In this document: in pieces, positions 1 to 6,101 of the stretch
Layout of the letters: every line of letters begins with the position of its first letter
Numbering within the stretch: the first letter of the stretch is position 1
From: Stenotrophomonas maltophilia
GTDB taxonomy: Bacteria; Pseudomonadota; Gammaproteobacteria; Xanthomonadales; Xanthomonadaceae
DNA length: 7,430 bases
Assembly (NCBI GenBank): GCA_002386405.1
Contig: DGIP01000161.1
Span: forward strand, 1-7,430
Direction: 5' to 3'
The notes under the pieces: model-generated
What the model was told of the DNA's origin: nothing
Databases searched by the model: none
The model's input: the letters and a program-made list of their open reading frames with translations, nothing else
Translations under genes and position numbers: made by a program

Positions 1-601
1 CCAGCTGCACGTGGCCGCGCGCGACCGCAGTTACTGGTACCTGCACCTGGGCTTCTTCACCTGTGGCCTGCACATCGCCTTCCTGGTCACCCACCTGCCC
101 GGCGAGATCGCACTGTGTGGGCTGTCGCCGACGGTGGCGTCCACCTCGATCGCCCTGATCGGCCTGTTCAACATCGCCGGCAGCCTGCTGGTGGGCGCAC
201 TCGGCCAGCGCTACCGCATGAAGTACCTGCTGTTCTGGATGTATGCCAGCCGCGCGGCCATGATCGGCGCCTACCTGCTGGCCCCGCCCACCGCGCTCAC
301 CTTCTATGTGTTCTCCGCCGCGCTGGGCTTCACCTGGCTGGCCACGGTGCCGCCCACCGCCGGCCTGGTGGGCAAGCTGTTCGGCCCGCGCTACCTGGGC
401 ACCCTGTTCGGCCTGACCCTGCTGTCGCACCAGCTCGGCGGCTTCTTCGGCGCGTGGCTGGGCGGGCTGGCGCTGGCCCACTCGGGCAACTATCTGTGGA
501 TGTGGTACGCCGACATGGCCCTGGCCGCGCTGGCGGCGGTGATCAACCTGCCGATCCGCGAGGCCCGCTACGGGTGCCATGCGGTTCCGGGCACGCGCTG
601 A
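1..601 (+). CDS. MFS permease, C-terminal half (5' end outside window)
   Basis: The reading frame is open from the left edge (first full codon at 2) to a TGA at 599-601, giving 199 visible residues. The GTG at 11 is only an internal codon, so the true start lies outside the window. The product is an inner-membrane transporter: I count about six hydrophobic segments, matching the second half of a 12-segment major facilitator. Between the second and third visible segments lies GALGQRYRMKYLL, a recognisable copy of MFS motif A at the central or TM8-9 loop. The tail after the last segment is short and polar. The sequence looks like the broad MFS_1 group, with some feel of monocarboxylate or oxalate/formate-type carriers, but substrate cannot be inferred. 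The downstream TetR gene starts 89 bp later behind its own operator-like palindrome, so this gene is probably a separate transcription unit. Confidence 0.85.
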   Translation, partial: QLHVAARDRSYWYLHLGFFTCGLHIAFLVTHLPGEIALCGLSPTVASTSIALIGLFNIAGSLLVGALGQRYRMKYLLFWMYASRAAMIGAYLLAPPTALTFYVFSAALGFTWLATVPPTAGLVGKLFGPRYLGTLFGLTLLSHQLGGFFGAWLGGLALAHSGNYLWMWYADMALAALAAVINLPIREARYGCHAVPGTR

Positions 602-634
602 CTTCACGCCTCGTTGACCAAGCAGAGCGGCCTC

Positions 635-644
635 ATACCGGTAT
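635..644. repeat. 10-bp perfect palindrome ATACCGGTAT
   Basis: A perfect 10-bp palindrome sits in the gap between the MFS gene and the TetR gene, 47 bp before the TetR start codon. The flanking bases do not extend the symmetry. It could be a second protein-binding site or part of the promoter region, but ten-base palindromes also arise by chance, so it is recorded only as sequence structure. Confidence 0.35.
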
Positions 645-661
645 CGCCCGACCGGCTTCCA

Positions 662-683
662 TTGCGGACATTCCTGTCCGAAA
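662..683. promoter_or_regulatory. Inverted repeat, probable TetR-family operator
   Basis: CGGACA (665-670), a TTCC spacer and TGTCCG (675-680) form a perfect 6-bp inverted repeat. After one mismatch (G664/A681) two further pairs match (TT at 662-663, AA at 682-683), giving 8 of 9 paired positions over 22 bp. It ends 7 bases before the ATG of the TetR gene. TetR-family repressors usually bind semi-palindromes of this size next to their own gene, so autoregulation of the repressor-pump-adaptor operon is the natural reading. Binding by this regulator is inference. Confidence 0.65.
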
Positions 684-690
684 ATAGCCC

Positions 691-1257
691 ATGCAAAGTC
701 AACGTGCCGATGCGGCTGCCCGCCGCGCCCTGATCCTCGATGCCGCCGACAGCGTGTTCGGCCAGCATGGCGTGACCGCACCGCTGGACCTGGTGGTCGA
801 AAAGGCCCAGGTTGGTCGCGCCACCCTCTATCGCAACTTCCCCGACCGCACCGCGCTCATCGAAGCGTTGCTGGACCGTACCGTGGCCCGCATCGCGCGC
901 CAGGTGGAAACCCTGGGCGACCGCGACGACGCCTTGTTCGAGGTACTGCAGGGCATGGCCTCGCGGATCGTGCAGTCGCCGGCGCTGGCCGATTACTGGC
1001 GCGCGGTGGACCCCGACGAACCCACGATCAAGGCCGCGCGGCAGACCGTGCACGGCCTGCTCAAGGCGCCGATACAGCGCGCGATCGACGCCGGCTTGTG
1101 CCGCCCGGACCTGCAGGCGGCCGATATTTCGCTGATTTCGAGCATGCTGGGCGCCGCACTGCGCGGCAAGACCCGCGAGGAACGCGCGCGCCTGGCCGGG
1201 CGCGCACTGCAACTGCTGCGCGGAGGGCTGGGCGGACAGGTCGACGGGGGCCGCTGA
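691..1257 (+). CDS. TetR/AcrR-family transcriptional repressor
   Basis: The protein has 188 residues, a normal length for the family. Residues about 12-61 form the TetR_N DNA-binding domain: an opening helix (RRALILDAADSVF), then a helix-turn-helix ending in the typical recognition segment VGRATLYRNFPDRTALIEAL (41-60). Residues 65-180 are a helical ligand-binding and dimerisation domain with no recognisable ligand signature. The ATG at 691 puts the HTH at the usual distance from the N-terminus. No Shine-Dalgarno sequence precedes it (the bases are AAAATAGCCC), so the start is weakly translated or leaderless. The gene overlaps the permease start by one base (TGATG), and a palindromic operator candidate lies directly upstream. 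It probably represses itself and the downstream efflux genes until an inducer, perhaps a pump substrate, binds. The final glycine-rich tail is unremarkable. Confidence 0.93.
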   Translation: MQSQRADAAARRALILDAADSVFGQHGVTAPLDLVVEKAQVGRATLYRNFPDRTALIEALLDRTVARIARQVETLGDRDDALFEVLQGMASRIVQSPALADYWRAVDPDEPTIKAARQTVHGLLKAPIQRAIDAGLCRPDLQAADISLISSMLGAALRGKTREERARLAGRALQLLRGGLGGQVDGGR

Positions 1258-2909
1258 TGCCGGAGTACCTCAAGCCGATCCCGGACTGGGAGGAACACGA
1301 AAAGCCGACCCTGCCCGGCTCGGCATCGATGCCGTGGCACCCGCCGCACCGCCGCGTGGCCTATGCGCTGGTCGCGCTGCTGGTGGGCATCACCGGCGGG
1401 CTGGGCAGCGCGCTGGTCACCGCCAACCTCCCGTTCCTGCAGGGCCAGCTCGGGCTTACCCCGACCCAGGGCAGCTGGCTGGTGGCCGCCTATGCGATGG
1501 TCAACGTCACCGCCAACCTGCTGGCCTTCAAGTTCCGCCAGCAGTACGGCATCCGCCTGTTCGCCGAAATCGGGCTGGGTTTGTACGCCACGTTGGCGGT
1601 GCTGCATCTGTTCGTGGGCAGTTTCGAGACCACCTTGATGATGCGTGCGGCCAGCGGCTTCGCTGGTGCGGCGTGCAGCACGTTGGGCACGCTGTACATG
1701 CTGCAGTCGCTGCCGCGGCGCTATACCGGCAACCTGTTGGTGATCGGCGTGGGGATTTCGCAGATGGCGGTGCCCATTGCCTGGCTGGTATCGCCCGGCC
1801 TGATCGACACCGGCCAGTGGCACAATCTGTACCTGTTCGAAGCCGGGCTCGCACTGTGCGCCTTCGCCGCCGTGGTGATGCTCAAGCTGCCGCCGGGCGC
1901 GCAGATCAAAGTCTTCGAGCCGATGGACTTCCTCAGCTTCGCCCTGTTTGCCCCGGCGGTGGCGCTGCTGGTGGTGGTGCTGGCCCAGGGCACGCTGCGC
2001 TGGTGGCTGGACACACCCTGGCTGGGCTGGGCGATGATCGCATCGATCACGCTGGGCACCGCCGGGCTGGTGGTCGAACACTACCGGCGCAATCCGCTGC
2101 TGCAGATCCGCTGGCTGGCCAGCCTGCCGATGCTGCACTTCATCGTCGGCGCCTTCCTGCTGCGTTTCCTCACCACTGAACAGTCCTATGGCGTGGTCGG
2201 GTTGATGCGCCAGCTGGGCATGGGTCCGGACCAGATGCGGCCGCTGTTCGCGGTGATCCTGGCCGGGGTGGTCACCGGCATCGCCACCAGTTCGCTCACC
2301 TTCGGGCCCAAGCGCATCATCGCGCAGCTGTTGATGGCCATCCTGCTGCTGGGCAGTGCCGCCCTGCTCGACCAGAGTCGCACCAGCCAGGACCGGCCGC
2401 ATGACTTCTTCCTCAGCCAGTTCCTGGCGGCAATGGGGTCGGGCATGTTCATGGGCCCACTGATCATGCTTGGCATCACCCAGGCCCTGAAACAGGGCAC
2501 CGACCACATGATCACCTTCCTGGTCACGGTGTCGATCACCCAGACGCTGGGCGGGCTTGCCGGTTCGGCGGTCCTGGGCACCTACCAGGTGCACCGTGAG
2601 CAGGTCTATTCCAGCGCGCTGGTCAGCCAGCTCGATCCCTCCGACGGCGTGGTCGCGCAGCGCCTGAAGCTGCAGCAGCAGCTGTACACGCCGCTGCTCA
2701 CCGACCCGGTGCAGCGCAGTGCGCAGGGCACCGCCCAGCTGGCACAGATCACCCGGCGCGAGGCCAACGTGCGCGGCTTCAACGACGTGTTCTCGTTGAG
2801 CGGCCGGGTCGCCTTGATCTTCCTGAGCTGGCTGCTGCTGTTGTCGGTGCGTACCGCCGTGCTCAAGCAGTGGCGCAAGCGCCATCCCCGCCCCGTTTCC
2901 CTGCAATAG
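1257..2909 (+). CDS. DHA2/EmrB-like MFS multidrug efflux permease
   Basis: This is a 550-residue inner-membrane protein with a 32-residue polar N-terminal tail and about 14 hydrophobic segments (roughly 33-56, 73-92, 102-122, 128-150, 157-180, 190-210, 224-244, 255-274, 291-312, 328-346, 352-372, 390-411, 419-442 and 515-536). The 14-segment plan and the large hydrophilic loop at about 443-514 before the last segment are typical of the DHA2 (EmrB/QacA) drug:H+ antiporters. Such permeases pair with an HlyD-type adaptor like the one encoded 8 bp downstream. I chose ATG 1257 over the longer frame (GTG 1098) because it overlaps the TetR stop as TGATG and has GGGGG 6 bases upstream; the extension would lie entirely inside the TetR gene. 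The usual motif A (GxLaDrxGrkxx) is replaced by AFKFRQQYGIRLF (90-102), and the antiporter motif C GPxxGG is not evident in segment 5. It is therefore a divergent branch, and its substrate is unknown. Confidence 0.9.
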   Translation: MPEYLKPIPDWEEHEKPTLPGSASMPWHPPHRRVAYALVALLVGITGGLGSALVTANLPFLQGQLGLTPTQGSWLVAAYAMVNVTANLLAFKFRQQYGIRLFAEIGLGLYATLAVLHLFVGSFETTLMMRAASGFAGAACSTLGTLYMLQSLPRRYTGNLLVIGVGISQMAVPIAWLVSPGLIDTGQWHNLYLFEAGLALCAFAAVVMLKLPPGAQIKVFEPMDFLSFALFAPAVALLVVVLAQGTLRWWLDTPWLGWAMIASITLGTAGLVVEHYRRNPLLQIRWLASLPMLHFIVGAFLLRFLTTEQSYGVVGLMRQLGMGPDQMRPLFAVILAGVVTGIATSSLTFGPKRIIAQLLMAILLLGSAALLDQSRTSQDRPHDFFLSQFLAAMGSGMFMGPLIMLGITQALKQGTDHMITFLVTVSITQTLGGLAGSAVLGTYQVHREQVYSSALVSQLDPSDGVVAQRLKLQQQLYTPLLTDPVQRSAQGTAQLAQITRREANVRGFNDVFSLSGRVALIFLSWLLLLSVRTAVLKQWRKRHPRPVSLQ

Positions 2910-2917
2910 GTCTTTCC

Positions 2918-4096
2918 ATGCCCACTACGCCTCCGCGCGATGACACTCCTGATGACGTCAACCCGCCGGTGCCCACCGATGCCGCGCCGGTGACCGCACC
3001 GGCTGCGCCGGCCGCCGCCGCGGCGCCCAGCAGTGCGCCCAAGTACCTCAAGCCCAGCCGGCGCAGCGTGGTGGTGATGATCGTGGTGGCGTTGATCGGC
3101 ATCGCGCTGATCCTGCGCGCGTGGTCGCTGTGGCCATTCAACAGCAGCTGGGTGAGCACCGACAACGCCTATGTGCGCGGGCAGATCACGGTGCTGGCGC
3201 CGCAGGTCAACGGCTATGTCACCGACGTGCTGGTGAAGGACTTCCAGCATGTGAAGCAGGGCCAGACGCTGCTGCGCATCGACGACCGCATCTACAAGGA
3301 AAAGGTGGCGCAGGCGCAGGCGAACCTGGACAGCGCGATCGCCGCGCTGGCCAACTCCGACCAGGCGCAGGCACAGAACCGCGCGCAGATCGGTGCGGCG
3401 CAGGCGGCGCTGTCGGCAGGCCAATCGGAACTGGCGCGCTCGCGCGTGGAGCTCAAGCGTTACGAGGAACTCGCCGACCAGCAACTGGTGGCGCTCAACG
3501 ACCGCGACAAGTTCCGCACCAGCGCGCAGGCCGCGCAATCCTCCGTGCAGCAGTCGCAGGCGCAGATCCGCATTGCCGAAGAAACGCTCACCTCCACCCA
3601 GGTGGCGCGCAAGAGCCTGGAAGCCGGCGTGGAAACCGCCAAGGCGCAGCTGGAACTGGCCCGCATCGACCTGGCCAACACGGTCATCCACGCCCCGCGC
3701 GACGGTCAGGTCAGCGAAGCCTCTGTGCGGCTGGGCCAGTACGTCACCGCCGGTTCGCAGCTGTTGTTCCTGGTGCCGGATACGTTGTGGGTGGTGGCCA
3801 ATTTCAAGGAAGGCCAGACCTGGCGCATGCGCATCGGCCAGCCGGCCTCGTTCTCGGTGGATGCCTTCGACGGGGAACGGTTGAACGGCCACATCGAGCA
3901 GATTGCCCCGGCCACCGGTTCGGAATTCAGCGTGCTTCGCCCGGACAACGCCAGCGGCAATTTCACCAAGGTGGTGCAGCGGTTGCCGGTAAGGATCGCG
4001 ATCGACCCGGACCAGGAGCTTGCACCGCGCCTGCGCCCCGGCATGTCGGTCGTCGTACGGGTCGACACCGCAGCGGAGCCGACGCGCACGCCGTGA
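2918..4096 (+). CDS. EmrA/HlyD-family membrane fusion (periplasmic adaptor) protein
   Basis: The protein has 392 residues. A Pro/Ala-rich cytoplasmic tail (1-43) is followed by basic residues and one transmembrane anchor (about 50-69). Next come the first half of the lipoyl/barrel-sandwich domain (STDNAYVRGQITVLAPQVNG, 80-99), a long helical hairpin rich in Ala, Gln and Glu (about 125-255), the second lipoyl half (IHAPRDGQVSEASVRLGQYV, 257-276) and a beta-barrel region. The segment GNFTKVVQRLPVRIAI (347-362) is a hallmark of EmrA-like adaptors. The protein should bridge the upstream permease to an outer-membrane channel. ATG 2918 was chosen because it has AATAGG 7 bases upstream and starts just after the permease stop; an in-frame GTG at 2870 would overlap the permease by 40 bp. 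The order permease then adaptor is the reverse of E. coli emrAB. No TolC-like gene is present in the window. Confidence 0.93.
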   Translation: MPTTPPRDDTPDDVNPPVPTDAAPVTAPAAPAAAAAPSSAPKYLKPSRRSVVVMIVVALIGIALILRAWSLWPFNSSWVSTDNAYVRGQITVLAPQVNGYVTDVLVKDFQHVKQGQTLLRIDDRIYKEKVAQAQANLDSAIAALANSDQAQAQNRAQIGAAQAALSAGQSELARSRVELKRYEELADQQLVALNDRDKFRTSAQAAQSSVQQSQAQIRIAEETLTSTQVARKSLEAGVETAKAQLELARIDLANTVIHAPRDGQVSEASVRLGQYVTAGSQLLFLVPDTLWVVANFKEGQTWRMRIGQPASFSVDAFDGERLNGHIEQIAPATGSEFSVLRPDNASGNFTKVVQRLPVRIAIDPDQELAPRLRPGMSVVVRVDTAAEPTRTP

Positions 4097-4108
4097 TCGG
4101 GTGCGGCT

Positions 4109-4594
4109 TTACCCCGCGCAGCGGGCGCACAGGCCGTGCACTTCCAGGGTCTGTGCCTGGGGCTGGAAGCCCAGCTCCTTGGCGCGCTTCTCCAGCTGGC
4201 TGACGATGTCGCGGTCTTCCAGCTCCACCGCGCTGTGGCAGCTGTTGCAGATCAGGAACGGCACCGAATGCTGCGCGCTGCTGGGGTGGTGGCAGGCCAC
4301 GAAGGCGTTCACCGATTCGAGCTTGTGCACGAAGCCGTTGGCCATCAGGAAATCCAGCGCGCGGTACACGGTGGGCGGGGCATCGGCGCCCACGCCCTTG
4401 CCGCTGCGCACCCATTCCAGCAGCTCGTACGCCTTGACCGGCTTGCCGGCCTCGGCGATCAGCCGCAGCACGTTGGCGCGGATCGGCGTCAGCCGCAGTC
4501 CGCGTTCCGTGCACACGCGCTCCACCACCTTCACGAAGTCCGAAGCGTCGTGAACGTGATGGTGTGGGGCGGTACAAGCGGTCTTTGCGGACAT
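4109..4594 (-). CDS. zur: Zinc uptake regulator Zur (Fur family)
   Basis: This 161-residue cytoplasmic repressor binds DNA when loaded with Zn2+ and switches off zinc-acquisition genes. The winged-helix domain covers about 18-95 (RGLRLTPIRANVLRLI and the PPTVYRALDFLMANGFVH recognition region). The zinc ligands can be read off by spacing: H90, C101, H109 and E124 match the E. coli Zur regulatory site (H77, C88, H96, E111). C116xxC119 and C156xxC159 match the structural Cys4 site (103/106/143/146). Every position is offset by exactly 13, which separates it from Fur, PerR and Mur. A His-rich stretch HHHVH (11-15) precedes the domain and may be an extra metal contact. AGGAGA lies about 8 bases before the ATG at 4594. 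It starts 16 bp after gltX on the same strand, so co-transcription is likely. It converges on the adaptor gene with 12 bp between stops. Confidence 0.93.
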   Translation of the reverse strand: MSAKTACTAPHHHVHDASDFVKVVERVCTERGLRLTPIRANVLRLIAEAGKPVKAYELLEWVRSGKGVGADAPPTVYRALDFLMANGFVHKLESVNAFVACHHPSSAQHSVPFLICNSCHSAVELEDRDIVSQLEKRAKELGFQPQAQTLEVHGLCARCAG

Positions 4595-4610
4595 GCGCGG
4601 TCTCCTGTGG

Positions 4611-6014
4611 TCAGGCCGTCGGTACTTTAGTGAGTGCGACGTCGATCCGTTTCAAGGCCTCTTCACGCCCGGCCAGGAACACGGTCTGCGAAATGTCCGG
4701 GCTGACCTGGGTGCCGGTGATGGCCACGCGCAGCGGTTGCGCCACCTTGCCCATGCCGATCTCCAGCACCGCCGAGACGTCGTGCAGGGCCGCCGCAACG
4801 CCGTCCAGCGTCCACTCGCCCAGCGCCGCCAGCAGCTCGCGGGTCTTGCCCAGCGCCAGTTCGGCGCCCGGCTTGAAGTGCTTGGCCACCGCCGCTTCGT
4901 CGTATTCGACCAGCGGCTGGTACCAGACCACCGCCTTTTCGGCCATTTCCTTCAGGGTCTGCACGCGGTCGCGCAGGGCCACCACCACGTCGGCCGGGGC
5001 CGGGCCGGCGCCCAGGTCCAGGCCCAGCTTGTTCAGCTGGTAGACCAGGTGCGGGGCAATGGCGGCCGGGTCTTCGGTCTTCAGGAAGTGCTGGTTGACC
5101 CAGCCCAGCTTGGCCATGTCCAGGCGCGAGGCCTTGGAATTGCAGTTGGTCACGTCGAACAGGTCGATCAGCTCCTGGCGGCTGAACAGCTCCTGGTCGC
5201 CATGCGACCAGCCCAGCCGGGCCAGGTAGCTCAGCAGTGCGTCGGGCAGGTAGCCGGCGTCCTTGTACTGCATCACGTCGGCCGCGCCGGTGCGCTTGGA
5301 CAGCTTGGCGCCCTGCTCGTCCAGGATCATCGGCATGTGGCCGAACTTCGGCACCGGCGCGCCGATGCCTTCGTACAGGTTGATCTGGCGCGGGGTGTTG
5401 TTGATGTGGTCGTCGCCGCGGATCACTTCGGAAATGCGCATGTCCCAGTCGTCCACCACCACCGCGAAGTTGTAGGTGGGGAAGCCGTCCGGGCGGAAGA
5501 TCACCATGTCATCGAGCTCGCTGTTGGCAATCTCGATGCGGCCCTTGATCAGGTCGTCGAACACCACCGTGCCTTCCAGCGGGTTCTTGAAGCGGATCAC
5601 CCGGTTCGGATCGTCGCGGTACGGCAGGTTCTGCTCGCGCGCGGCGCCGTTGTAACGCGGCTTTTCCTGGCGCGCCATGGCCGCTTCGCGCATCGCATCG
5701 AGCTCTTCGCGGGTTTCGTAGGCGTAGTAGGCCTTGCCGTCGGCGATCAGCTGCTCGGCCACTTCCTTGTAGCGGGCCACGCGGTGGGTCTGGTAGATCG
5801 GGCCTTCGTCGTAACTCAGGCCCAGCCACTCCATTGCCTCCAGGATCGCGTCGATCGCGCCCTGGGTGCTGCGTTCGCGGTCCGTATCCTCGATGCGCAG
5901 CACGAACTCGCCGCCGCGGTGGCGCGCTTCCAGCCAGCAGTACAGCGCGGTGCGGGCACCGCCGATGTGCAGGTAGCCGGTAGGACTGGGGGCGAAACGG
6001 GTGCGGCAGGTCAT
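4611..6014 (-). CDS. gltX: Glutamyl-tRNA synthetase
   Basis: This 467-residue class I aminoacyl-tRNA synthetase charges tRNA-Glu with glutamate in the cytoplasm and is essential. The N-terminus [19 protein letters not shown] (7-25) holds the HIGH-type signature as HIGG (16-19). The second ATP-binding signature KLSKR is at 237-241, and the conserved [16 protein letters not shown] (199-214) lies between them. The all-helical anticodon-binding half runs from about 310 to the end ([16 protein letters not shown], 426-441, is well conserved). Length and order are complete. The region about 97-125, where E. coli GluRS has a Cys/His zinc site, contains no cysteine ([16 protein letters not shown]), so this is a zinc-free form, which I recall as normal in Xanthomonadaceae. 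ATG 6014 has no strong Shine-Dalgarno sequence, but the FAPSPTG motif fixes the N-terminus. zur follows 16 bp downstream. Confidence 0.98.
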   Translation of the reverse strand: MTCRTRFAPSPTGYLHIGGARTALYCWLEARHRGGEFVLRIEDTDRERSTQGAIDAILEAMEWLGLSYDEGPIYQTHRVARYKEVAEQLIADGKAYYAYETREELDAMREAAMARQEKPRYNGAAREQNLPYRDDPNRVIRFKNPLEGTVVFDDLIKGRIEIANSELDDMVIFRPDGFPTYNFAVVVDDWDMRISEVIRGDDHINNTPRQINLYEGIGAPVPKFGHMPMILDEQGAKLSKRTGAADVMQYKDAGYLPDALLSYLARLGWSHGDQELFSRQELIDLFDVTNCNSKASRLDMAKLGWVNQHFLKTEDPAAIAPHLVYQLNKLGLDLGAGPAPADVVVALRDRVQTLKEMAEKAVVWYQPLVEYDEAAVAKHFKPGAELALGKTRELLAALGEWTLDGVAAALHDVSAVLEIGMGKVAQPLRVAITGTQVSPDISQTVFLAGREEALKRIDVALTKVPTA

Positions 6015-6030
6015 GGAAGGCTCGGGGAAA

Positions 6031-6041
6031 CGGGAATCCCG
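6031..6041. repeat. Inverted repeat in gltX leader (CGGGA-A-TCCCG)
   Basis: CGGGA and TCCCG flank a single central A in a perfect 11-bp dyad, lying between the proposed -10 element and the gltX start codon. It could be an operator at the transcription start, or it could fold weakly in the mRNA leader (CGGG/CCCG with a 3-base loop). It is short enough to be coincidental. Confidence 0.25.
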
Positions 6042-6044
6042 GCA

Positions 6045-6050
6045 ATTTTA
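6045..6050 (-). promoter_or_regulatory. gltX: Possible -10 element for gltX (TAAAAT)
   Basis: Read on the - strand, TAAAAT is close to the TATAAT consensus and is the only AT-rich stretch in the 87-bp gap upstream of gltX. It lies about 30 bases before the start codon. No convincing -35 element is found 16-18 bases upstream, where the sequence is C-rich, so the assignment rests on the -10 alone. Confidence 0.35.
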
Positions 6051-6056
6051 CCTGCC

Positions 6057-6101
6057 CCGGCCGGCAAAGGGGGCCGGTGCGGCGTTCCGGGCTCCGGCCG
6101 G
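6057..6101. repeat. GC-rich repeats between the right-edge gene and gltX
   Basis: CCGGCCGG occurs twice (6057-6064 and 6094-6101), the second copy abutting the stop codon of the right-edge gene. CCGGCC at 6057-6062 can pair with GGCCGG at 6072-6077 across a 9-base loop, forming a 6-bp stem about 25 bases after that stop on the - strand. No T-run follows, so it is not a canonical intrinsic terminator. It may still stabilise the mRNA end or attenuate read-through into gltX. Confidence 0.25.

Noticed and set aside
614..645. TTGACC (614-619) as a -35 element for the TetR operon
   Set aside because: No acceptable -10 hexamer is found 16-18 bases downstream; the nearest AT-containing hexamers give spacers of 14 or 20.
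1098..1256. N-terminal extension of the permease from a GTG at 1098
   Set aside because: The extra 53 residues are Arg/Gly-rich and lie wholly within the TetR gene. The ATG at 1257 has coupling and a purine-rich site upstream.
993..2906. Long open frame (637 codons) on the - strand opposite the permease gene
   Set aside because: It lies antisense to a clear TetR-permease pair. Its product is a Gln/His/Arg-rich string without any domain, as expected from the complement of GC-rich codons.
2606..3892. Long open frame on the - strand opposite the permease end and the adaptor gene
   Set aside because: The composition is low-complexity Arg/His/Leu and it overlaps the well-supported adaptor throughout, so it is a shadow frame.
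4113..4125. CCCGC-GCA-GCGGG hairpin near the convergent ends of the adaptor and zur genes, considered as a bidirectional terminator
   Set aside because: It lies within the zur coding sequence, has only a 5-bp stem and is not followed by a T-run on either strand. It is probably a by-product of GC-rich coding.
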